Part shown: positions 5,890-13,229 of the stretch, piece by piece
Layout of the letters: each line of letters begins with the position of its first letter
How positions within the stretch are numbered: position 1 is the first letter of the stretch
Source: Candidatus Heimdallarchaeota archaeon
GTDB taxonomy: Archaea; Asgardarchaeota; Heimdallarchaeia; Heimdallarchaeales; Heimdallarchaeaceae
Assembly: GCA_018238545.1 (NCBI GenBank)
Contig: JABCTC010000024.1
Coordinates: forward strand, 1 to 52,427
Length of the DNA: 52,427 bases
Direction: 5' to 3'
The notes under the pieces: generated by a model
The model's input: the letters and a program-made list of their open reading frames with translations, nothing else
The model's database searches: none
Told to the model about the DNA's origin: nothing
Translations under genes and position numbers: made by a program

Positions 5890-7479
5890 TTGGTGCACAA
5901 TTTGCTTATTGATGATTTGACTTCTAAAGTTGAATTTGCAAAGTCTAAAGAGAATCTTAGAGAAATCTTAGGAGATATATGTCTTCTCTCATCAAATGAA
6001 AGATCTAACAAGGAAATAATATTGTTATTAGACAAAGCAATAGAAAAAAGTGAATTATTGAATGATGAAACATCACTAGTAAATCTAATTGGTTATAAAA
6101 TCCCCATGATATACAATAACTGTGAAAATGTTTCAGAAGTGCGAAAACTAATTTCAAGAATGAAATCAATTTCTGAAAAAAATAATTATATTGATATATT
6201 GTCTTGGGCATATTCTTACATTTGGTATATCGAAAAGTTTGAGGGAAATAGGAAAAAAAGTGTTGAAGCCTTAGAACATTCTCTAGAACTGCTAGATGGG
6301 CTTTCAAATTATGATAACTATATTTACCATTTTGTTCGATATTCTTATGCGGTTGAACAATGGCTGGAAACAAGAGATTTCAAAAGTTCAGTTATCTTAG
6401 AAGAGTGTGGAAACTTCTTCTATTCAAACGGTTATTTCCAAAGTTTCGCAAAAACTTTGTGCATTTTAATAGTCATATATCAACAAACACAAAATAAAGA
6501 GAAATCATTAGCTCTTGTTAAGGACATTCTAAGTAATTACGATCTTCTTCTTAACATGCCCAAAGAAATACAATCTGTTGTGCATTATTTTATTGGTGTA
6601 GGTCATAAATTATCTTTTAATCTTAGTGAAACTGAAAATCACTTGTTAGAAGCAGAAAGAATTTTTAAACCGATATATAAGGATAGTATCTATTCAGGAT
6701 ACTATTTAATGTCTCTTTCTAATCTTACTGTAACTCATGCTTTACAAGGAAAATTGGAAATAGCTTTGAATCAATTGAAGAGGGTTGAGATGTTATTAGA
6801 AGAGGAAATAACAACAAAGAATCTTGACTCTTTCAATAAAAATCAGATAATCCATGATTTCAATCTAACTAAATTCTATATTCAATCAAAATTACATGAC
6901 TTCAATATAGAAAAATTTCAAGACTTAATTCAAACTATTGTTAGTAATGTAGGTACTTATCATAGTAATGCTATTATGTTAAGTGAATTTTTAATTAATA
7001 CTAACTTAACTAAAACAGAGTTACAAGACATAAAGAAATTAAATAATCCTAGCACTAAAAGAGTAGAACACATTCTAGACTTCCTAATATGCCAGGCAAG
7101 TGATGATGATAAGCAAACTCTTCAGAGGATAAACGCTCTCAAAAGAAGACCTGTTGAGGAAAGAATGACTAATGTTGAAAGAGCATTTGCAGATTTGCTA
7201 GCAGCACAAGAATATTACAAAATCAACCGTTTTGCAGAAATATATCCTTTGTTAAAGAAATATGAAAATCAAACTCAAAAAATAGAAGTTCTAGAATTGC
7301 GTGTTTTCATGGAAGCTTTTATCCAGGTTGGTGCTTTCAAGAATGGTGATCCTCTAGGACCTGCTCTCCAATACATGGCTATCAAAAAATGCAGGAATTA
7401 TGGTTTCAGTAGATTAGAAAATAAATTGTTAGACTATTTAGATATGCAACGAAGAGATATTCGTTCTCTAGCAATATAA
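5890..7479 (+). CDS. TPR-like helical-repeat protein, paralogue 2 (529 aa)
   Basis: Full-length paralogue of TPR-1 with the same length. Matching segments include SYAVE.WLE, VIYQ.TQNKE, IQ.V.HYFIGV.HKL, the HALQGKLEIAL hairpin and the C-terminal block GDPLGPALQYMAIKKC and YGFSRLENKLLDYLDMQR. It has no DNA-binding, catalytic or membrane domain. The start is TTG 5890 or GTG 5893; TATA-like CTTTAAATATT about 25 bp upstream suggests a leaderless transcript. Peptides 3 and 4 lie upstream and degenerate peptide 5 downstream. I infer a peptide-binding regulator or scaffold, with the same caution as for TPR-1. Confidence 0.75.
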   Translation: MVHNLLIDDLTSKVEFAKSKENLREILGDICLLSSNERSNKEIILLLDKAIEKSELLNDETSLVNLIGYKIPMIYNNCENVSEVRKLISRMKSISEKNNYIDILSWAYSYIWYIEKFEGNRKKSVEALEHSLELLDGLSNYDNYIYHFVRYSYAVEQWLETRDFKSSVILEECGNFFYSNGYFQSFAKTLCILIVIYQQTQNKEKSLALVKDILSNYDLLLNMPKEIQSVVHYFIGVGHKLSFNLSETENHLLEAERIFKPIYKDSIYSGYYLMSLSNLTVTHALQGKLEIALNQLKRVEMLLEEEITTKNLDSFNKNQIIHDFNLTKFYIQSKLHDFNIEKFQDLIQTIVSNVGTYHSNAIMLSEFLINTNLTKTELQDIKKLNNPSTKRVEHILDFLICQASDDDKQTLQRINALKRRPVEERMTNVERAFADLLAAQEYYKINRFAEIYPLLKKYENQTQKIEVLELRVFMEAFIQVGAFKNGDPLGPALQYMAIKKCRNYGFSRLENKLLDYLDMQRRDIRSLAI

Positions 7480-7521
7480 CTAGGATTGATTACCTCTTAC
7501 GTTGTTATCCTTCTCAATAAA

Positions 7522-7668
7522 CTAAATAGCTGTAAATGATTCTACTGTTTCTTTGTCATTCAATTTCTTTATTGGTTTAGTATCTTCTTCATATTTATAA
7601 GAATAAGTAGCTGCGTGATAAACAATAGTGAAACAGAAGTATGATCCTGATGAGGGAGACGGTGATAT
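7522..7668. repeat. Direct repeat copy B: M42 gene end plus peptide leader
   Basis: Minus-strand reading of 7522-7557 gives NDKETVESFTAI and stop, the same ending as the real M42 peptidase (stop at 7738-7740). The remainder matches the leader of peptide 3 and runs into peptide 5. The unit is a duplicated fragment of the M42 3' end together with a peptide gene. Confidence 0.6.
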
Positions 7669-7684
7669 TCTACCCCCACTTTGA
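7628..7684 (+). pseudogene. Peptide 5 of the YDPD family, degenerate
   Basis: Relative to peptide 3 the start has changed from AACAATGATA to AACAATAGTG, leaving a GTG start, VKQK and YDPDEGDGDILPPL. The next codon, tryptophan in all other copies, is TGA. The core is intact but the conserved WxP end is lost. It is probably a decayed copy, though an 18-residue product from GTG cannot be excluded. It lies between TPR-2 and the M42 gene. Confidence 0.55.
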
Positions 7685-7737
7685 TACTCCCAGTTATTTT
7701 CCGAACTAACCTTTTTTCTATTTTTATCTTAAACAGA

Positions 7738-8874
7738 CTAAATAGCCGTAAATGATTCTACTGTTTCTTTGTCTAATCTTTTTATTAGTTCTAGTATTAG
7801 TTTTATCGCATTATCTATATCATTCAGGTCTATTATTCCATTATGTGCATGTATGTGTCTTGTTGGTATTCCTATTACTATACTTGGACATCCCATGTCT
7901 GTTATATGAATAACTCCTGCATCTGTTCCTCCCCCTGCTACTAGTGACAATTGATGTGGTATTTCCATTTCTTCAGCTGTTTTTATTACAAAGTCTCTAA
8001 ATCTCGGATTTGGTATCATTGATCCATCGTAAGTAAGTATGCTTGGACCCTTTCCCATCTTTGCTGGCGCTTTTGTTTGGTCTACTCCTGGAACATCTCC
8101 TGCTATATCTACTTCTAGTGCTATCCCTATATCTGGTTTTATCATCTGCGCTGCTGTTCTTGCTCCTCTTAACCCTACTTCTTCTTGTGTTGTTGCTGCA
8201 CCATAAACCCTGTTGGGGTGTTTATTTCCTTCACTTGTTAGTTTCTTTACTATCTCTGCAGTTATTACTGCTCCTGCTCTGTCATCGAAGGCTTTACCTA
8301 CCGCTAGTTTTACTGTGCTTTTTTCGTCTTCTTTTCCATCTTTTCCTTTCACTATTCTAGGTCTTTCCCATATTTCAAATATTGAATGTGGTGCAATTGG
8401 ATCTCCTATTCTAATTCCTAGTTCTTTTGCCTCTTCTGCGTTTGAACATCCTATATCTATGAACATCTTGTTCTTTGTAACTACCTTAGTCCTTTCTTCA
8501 GGTTCTAATATGTGAGGTGGTTTTGCAGCAATTATACCTGGAATCATTTTACCTTCAACTGTTCTAATTACTACTCTCTGTGACAGTAATGTTTGATCCC
8601 ACCATCCTCCTAATTGATGAAACTTTAGATAACCTTCCTTAGTTATCGCTTCTACTTGAAATCCTATTTCATCAACGTGACCAGCAATCATAATTATTGG
8701 ACCGTTTTCATCTCCATCTGCTGTGAAAATCAGTGTACCTGTTCTATCTTGTAGTATCCGATCAGCATAAGTTTTCACATATTCCTTCAATTTCTTTTGA
8801 ACTTCCCATTCAAATCCGCTTGGACCGAATGCATTAGATAATTCTTCTAAAAGTGTTGTATCAAAATTAACCAT
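7738..8874 (-). CDS. M42 family metallo-aminopeptidase (378 aa)
   Basis: Cytosolic dinuclear metal aminopeptidase of the TET/FrvX group, which trims peptides released by proteases. Visible ligands and catalytic residues: GHVDEIGF (His, Asp), AFDDRAGA (bridging Asp), TQEEVGLRGA (Glu-Glu), EVDIAGD (Asp), GGGTDAG, and the C-terminal His in HIHAHNG. The length is normal for the family. The ATG follows GGTGAG at a good distance. Its 3' end has been copied twice beside the peptide genes at 5434 and 7522. A peptidase next to peptide genes is suggestive, but M42 enzymes are common housekeeping proteins. Confidence 0.92.
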   Translation of the reverse strand: MVNFDTTLLEELSNAFGPSGFEWEVQKKLKEYVKTYADRILQDRTGTLIFTADGDENGPIIMIAGHVDEIGFQVEAITKEGYLKFHQLGGWWDQTLLSQRVVIRTVEGKMIPGIIAAKPPHILEPEERTKVVTKNKMFIDIGCSNAEEAKELGIRIGDPIAPHSIFEIWERPRIVKGKDGKEDEKSTVKLAVGKAFDDRAGAVITAEIVKKLTSEGNKHPNRVYGAATTQEEVGLRGARTAAQMIKPDIGIALEVDIAGDVPGVDQTKAPAKMGKGPSILTYDGSMIPNPRFRDFVIKTAEEMEIPHQLSLVAGGGTDAGVIHITDMGCPSIVIGIPTRHIHAHNGIIDLNDIDNAIKLILELIKRLDKETVESFTAI

Positions 8875-8978
8875 TATCTCACCTTGCTACTCCATGACAT
8901 TAAACAATTTAACGTCTTCTATACTAAATCTCCTCTTGTACGGAATTATTTAACTATTATCCTAAGTCTACTGTTTAG

Positions 8979-9092
8979 TTAAAGTTCTTCTACAATCTTC
9001 TTTTCTTCTTCAATAATTGCTTTCTTCTTTCTGATTTTTCTCCCTCTTTTGTGAATGTCTCCAAAGGAAATGTAGTATAATGGGCTGATTGT
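8979..9092 (-). pseudogene. C-terminal gene remnant
   Basis: A minus-strand open stretch without ATG, GTG or TTG reads SPLYYISFGDIHKRGRKIRK, continues with a charged helix rich in Glu and Lys, and ends in TAA. It is bounded upstream by TAA at 9093-9095. The amino-acid pattern looks genuine, so it is probably the tail of a lost gene. No family recognised. Confidence 0.3.
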
Positions 9093-9124
9093 TTAATTAT
9101 TTACAGTTTAAGACGTTTCACACC

Positions 9125-9320
9125 TTGTGAACACCAGAATTCTTGGTTTAGACACCGAGTTGCAGTGGAAATGAAGGGGTCTTGATTTTTTGTTCACAAT
9201 AATATTTTTTGTGTTGAACACATGAATTAACACATTACTTTTTTTGCCGGATGATATCTTCTGTTCACAAGCTTTTCAAAAACGGGTGAACGGAATCCCC
9301 ACATCCATTCACAAAAGAAT
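9125..9320. other. Candidate replication origin region with ORB-like element
   Basis: The otherwise gene-poor stretch 8875-9467 contains CAGTGGAAATGAAGGGGT at 9163-9180, which matches my recollection of the archaeal origin recognition box (TGGAAA, short spacer, G-run). Around it are TTGTGAACA at 9125, TGTTCACAA at 9191 and 9262, and TGTTGAACA at 9212, plus weaker relatives to about 9316. The Orc1/Cdc6 gene starts about 1.1 kb away. Only one ORB is convincing, so this remains a candidate. Confidence 0.45.
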
Positions 9321-9467
9321 TGTTACATACAGCTGTGCCTATTAGATGGTCTTTAGCCTAATTTTTATGTTATGTGAAGTGGTGTGTTCATTGTGTATGC
9401 TGTATTTATTACGTATTACACTTTGTAATGCTTATCAGTATATCAAAGAAATTAGTATTTAAAAAAG

Positions 9468-9815
9468 TTAGATATTTTCAAGGTTTTCAAGCGCTTCTAG
9501 TAGTTTCTTCTTTTTTCCACTTAAGTTTTTGATCCTTTTTCCAATATCAATACCTTCTGTAATTGCTGATGGTATCTTCTTACCTAAATATCTACTATAT
9601 TTGTATTCAGGCTCCATTCGCAGATAGTAGTAAGGTCCATGCATATATTGTCCTCCCCGTTCACACTTACAATTTACTTTTCCGCATTTGATGTATTTCG
9701 AGCTAACAAAACCGAATATTGTATCATTTCTTCCTAGTAACTCTAGACGATTTTCGATTTCATTAATAGCATTTAATATATCAATTCTAAGATTGTTTAT
9801 TTTATTAACTGCCAT
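9468..9815 (-). CDS. DUF6788-like zinc-binding protein (115 aa)
   Basis: A short protein with an N-terminal helix (NAINEIENRLELL), then a central motif KCGKVNCKCERG followed by HGPYYYLR and SRYLGKKI, then a C-terminal coiled helix (KKKKLLEALENLEN). The CGKxNCxC..GPYY..R pattern matches the DUF6788 family as I recall it, often near mobile elements. It is probably metal-binding and nucleic-acid associated; the role is unknown. It lies beside the candidate origin. Confidence 0.6.
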   Translation of the reverse strand: MAVNKINNLRIDILNAINEIENRLELLGRNDTIFGFVSSKYIKCGKVNCKCERGGQYMHGPYYYLRMEPEYKYSRYLGKKIPSAITEGIDIGKRIKNLSGKKKKLLEALENLENI

Positions 9816-9946
9816 CTTCAGTCATGTATATATAATCATACTCACAAAAAGTCTTAGATATTACTCTGATATTCTGTAGGTTATATTGAATTATTTATTC
9901 GACATAAATCCTCTAACATCGTAGAAAAAATTCAAAGAGTGATAAC

Positions 9947-10261
9947 ATGACCCATAGTAAGAACCTATTGACAAAGAAAATTAGCAAAAAATCACAGATT
10001 CAAGGGGTTGTAATAAGTAGTAGAAGAGTATATGTTTACTCCGATGAGACTGATTATGAAATCGAATTAGAAAATCTTCTTATTAGTCTTATTGCAGATA
10101 ATGGCCCTCTTACCAGAGGACAAATTGTCTCTATGACACACATACCTAGATCTACTCTATATGATAACTTGGCAAAACTCATAAACAAAGGCGTCATCAA
10201 AAAAGAATCTGTCCCCCGCTCTACAAGAGGTAGACCTAAGGTTTTGTTCAAATTAGCGTGA
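9947..10261 (+). CDS. Small winged-helix transcription regulator (104 aa)
   Basis: The C-terminal 65 residues form a winged helix: helix 1 ENLLISLIADNGPLTRGQI, recognition helix PRSTLYDNLAKLINKGVI, and a wing ending GRPKVLFKL, a MarR/TrmB-like pattern. The N-terminal 40 residues are basic (TKKISKKSQ) then beta-like. The ATG is preceded by GAGTGAT, the same ribosome-binding signal as the peptide genes. It lies 116 bp upstream of orc1/cdc6 on the same strand and may regulate it. Confidence 0.75.
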   Translation: MTHSKNLLTKKISKKSQIQGVVISSRRVYVYSDETDYEIELENLLISLIADNGPLTRGQIVSMTHIPRSTLYDNLAKLINKGVIKKESVPRSTRGRPKVLFKLA

Positions 10262-10376
10262 ATTTACACTAGATTTCTCTTACTTTAATTCAGTGTACTT
10301 ACGTTCATTATAGACGTCATTTATCGACAAAGTTAAACAACCATTTGAAAATCATAGTAGCAACGAGCTGAAACCA

Positions 10377-11600
10377 ATGGATGAAAAATCATCAGATAGC
10401 ATAGATGATATATTTGATAGATATCTGGATGCTGACGCAAACATATTTGCCAATAGAGAGGTTCTTAGTCCTCATCATGTTCCTGACATTCTCCCTCATA
10501 GAGGCGAAAAGTTTGAAGAGTTAGCAAAAATTCTTGCCCCCTCTCTAAAAGGTGGCACACCTTCTAACATATTCATCTATGGTACAACAGGAACAGGGAA
10601 AACAGCTGTAACTAAACAAGTCTTGTCAAAATTAAAATCAACAGCAGATTCAAGGAATTTATCTTTTAAATACAGTTATATGAATTGTCAGCATGTGGAT
10701 ACAAAATATCGTGTTTTGACACAATTATGTGAAGATGTTGGAATTACTGTTCCTTTTACAGGTTTGCACTTTGATATCATCTATCAGAAGTTTAGAGATG
10801 CTTTAGACGAACTTCACACTCTTCATGTTGCTGTTCTTGATGAAGTTGACATGCTTTACAAAAAGAGTACTGAATCATTGTATATTCTAACACGTATGAA
10901 CAGTGACTTAGATTTTTCAAAAATCAGCATTATAGGCATAACCAATGATGTAAACTTCAAGGAAACATTAGATCCAAGAATCAGAAGCAGTTTGAGCGAA
11001 GAGGAAATTGTTTTTTCTCCTTATACCGCAGAACAGTTGCGTGATATACTTACACAAAGAGCTAAAATCGCATTTCACAAAGATGTTCTTGACTTTGGAG
11101 TAATTAATCTATGCTCAGCCATAGGGGCACAGCAGCATGGAGATGCTCGAAGATCTCTTGATTTATTACGTGTAGCAGCGGAGCTTGTTGAGCGTAATGG
11201 TGAAGAAAAGATTACTGAAATTCATGTACGCAAAGCTCAACAAGTAATAGAAAGAAACACCGTTGTTGAGGTTTTAACATCTTTACCAATTCAAACTAAA
11301 GCAGTTTTACAGGCAATCTATCTTGGTGAGGGAAAGAATGATGAAATCACCACAGGAGATGTTTACGAAATTTACAATAAAATTTGTAAGCTAGTTAGAT
11401 TAGATAAATTAACCGCAAGAAGAGTTGGAGATTTAATTAATGAATTAGATATGCTTGGAATTGTTACAGCTCAAGTCATTAGCAAAGGACGTTATGGTCG
11501 CTCTAAAAGGATAAATCTAACTGTTTCATCCAAACAGGTAAGGGAAGTACTAGATAGTGACTTTAGATTGTCAAAAATCTTTGATATAGAAGAAATATAA
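10377..11600 (+). CDS. cdc6: Orc1/Cdc6 replication initiator (407 aa)
   Basis: AAA+ origin-binding protein of archaea that marks origins and loads MCM. Walker A GTTGTGKT at residues 69-76, Walker B VAVLDEVDML at about 151-160, sensor 1 IIGITND, an arginine-containing LDPRIRSSL, sensor 2 GDARRSLDLLR, and a C-terminal winged helix (TGDVYEIYNKICKL..LTARRVGDLINELDMLGIV). The length is typical. The candidate origin lies about 1.1 kb upstream. Confidence 0.95.
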   Translation: MDEKSSDSIDDIFDRYLDADANIFANREVLSPHHVPDILPHRGEKFEELAKILAPSLKGGTPSNIFIYGTTGTGKTAVTKQVLSKLKSTADSRNLSFKYSYMNCQHVDTKYRVLTQLCEDVGITVPFTGLHFDIIYQKFRDALDELHTLHVAVLDEVDMLYKKSTESLYILTRMNSDLDFSKISIIGITNDVNFKETLDPRIRSSLSEEEIVFSPYTAEQLRDILTQRAKIAFHKDVLDFGVINLCSAIGAQQHGDARRSLDLLRVAAELVERNGEEKITEIHVRKAQQVIERNTVVEVLTSLPIQTKAVLQAIYLGEGKNDEITTGDVYEIYNKICKLVRLDKLTARRVGDLINELDMLGIVTAQVISKGRYGRSKRINLTVSSKQVREVLDSDFRLSKIFDIEEI

Positions 11601-11670
11601 ACTACTTATTTGTTATTCCAGGGAAGGGAAAGACTTTTCTTTTTAGTTTTTAGAATCACAATGAGTGCTA

Positions 11671-12984
11671 ATGAGTGAGTTATTTATTGAATCTAAGTTT
11701 ATTGTATCAGGATCTACTTGCAATAAAGTAATCAAACAAGGTGGCATTCTTATTGAAAATAGTCAGATTGTTGCGGTTGGAAAAGCAGGGGACGTGAAGA
11801 AGTTAGTATCTGGTCATGACAAGCTAGAACGCAAAAATCACATTGTAATTCCTTCCTTGATAAATTCACATACTCACATTCCTGAAACATTGTTAAGAGG
11901 GATTTGTGATAATGAAAAATTGATGACTTGGTTAAATGATTACATTTGGCCCTTTGAACGTCAAATGACTCCCGAGGATGCTTATTATGGCACTCTCTTG
12001 GGTTGTCTTGAATTGATTGAATCTGGATCATCAGGTTTTATAGATCAATACTTTTACGCAGAATCTATCGAAAAAGCGGCGAAAGAAGCTAAAATACGAG
12101 CGCTAATTTGTCCATCAGTTTTTGATAATACCCCGGAATCAGGTAGTCTTGAAAATACTTGGAAACATGTTTCTAATCTACTAAACAGCAAATTCCCAAA
12201 CAAAAATGGATTAGTTAATTTTGGTATAGGGCCACATGCTCCGTATACAGTTCCAGAGGATTATATGCACAAAATAAAGGATTTAGCTCTCAAGAATTCC
12301 TTACCAATCCATATTCATCTTAGTGAAACAAAAAGAGAAGTTGAAGAGGCTCTAGAAATTTTTGGTATGTCACCTATTGAATATATACATAAACTTGGTT
12401 TAACAAAAGGTAAAATCTTGGCTGCTCATTGTGTAGATACTTCAAACAACGATCGGAAGATTATGAAAGAAACAGACTTTACTGTTTTACATAACCCCCA
12501 ATCTAATCTCAAGATGGCTAGTGGGATTGCACCGATTCACAATTATCTTGATTTAGGGATTAGTGTAGCTGTAGGTACAGATGGTAATGCCTCTAATAAT
12601 GATCTTGGGATGCTTGAAGAAATATCTACTGCAGCAATGCTTCAGAAATATAAATCTAACAATCCTAAAGTTCTAGAAAATTCACAAACACTTCAATTAG
12701 GTACTGTTAACGGTATGAAAGCTCTAGGTGTCGACTCAAGGGGTATTTCTATTAATTCAATAGCTGATATCACCATTCTCTCTCTTGAAAGGAGTCACTC
12801 CTGGCCTCAAAATAATATTCTATCTAATATCATATATTCTTCATCTAGTTCAGACGTTACAGATCTTATCATCAATGGCAAGATAGTTTATGAAAATAGG
12901 AAGCATAAAACATTGAATAAAGAAAGAATACTTGAGCAATGCTCAAAGATTTCTGAAAGAATTATTACTGGAATGGGAAAATAA
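11671..12984 (+). CDS. mtaD: Amidohydrolase, MTA/SAH deaminase type
   Basis: Metal-dependent deaminase of the TRZ/ATZ/MtaD group, converting 5'-methylthioadenosine or S-adenosylhomocysteine to the inosine forms. Metal and catalytic motifs: INSHTHIPE (HxH), IHIHLSET (His and Glu), LAAHCVD (His) and VGTDGNASNND (Asp). N- and C-terminal composite beta-sandwich segments are present. Length about 437 residues is normal. ATG 11671 is preferred over GTG 11665, as MSELFIE fits the family start. Other amine substrates are possible. Confidence 0.85.
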   Translation: MSELFIESKFIVSGSTCNKVIKQGGILIENSQIVAVGKAGDVKKLVSGHDKLERKNHIVIPSLINSHTHIPETLLRGICDNEKLMTWLNDYIWPFERQMTPEDAYYGTLLGCLELIESGSSGFIDQYFYAESIEKAAKEAKIRALICPSVFDNTPESGSLENTWKHVSNLLNSKFPNKNGLVNFGIGPHAPYTVPEDYMHKIKDLALKNSLPIHIHLSETKREVEEALEIFGMSPIEYIHKLGLTKGKILAAHCVDTSNNDRKIMKETDFTVLHNPQSNLKMASGIAPIHNYLDLGISVAVGTDGNASNNDLGMLEEISTAAMLQKYKSNNPKVLENSQTLQLGTVNGMKALGVDSRGISINSIADITILSLERSHSWPQNNILSNIIYSSSSSDVTDLIINGKIVYENRKHKTLNKERILEQCSKISERIITGMGK

Positions 12985-13229
12985 AAAAGTAAGATATAGT
13001 ATTCTTATTTGGCAATGACGAATCTAACCCTTTACTGAACTTGATGTTGAGGATCTTGAGTTCTGAGCCACTTATATTATCTTTTGTTTAATTATATTAG
13101 AAACGCCGTATCCCTTATTGATTCTTTATGTATTCCATACGTATTATATTGGTATTGTTTATTTTCACTTTATTTCAAGTATCTGAACTTTAGGCTTTCT
13201 AATTAACTTCAAATGGACAATAAAAAATA

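Noticed and set aside
13050..13229. Possible RNA gene between the deaminase and EF-2 paralogue
   Set aside because: AT-rich, no stable stems or promoter-terminator pair; I see nothing in it.
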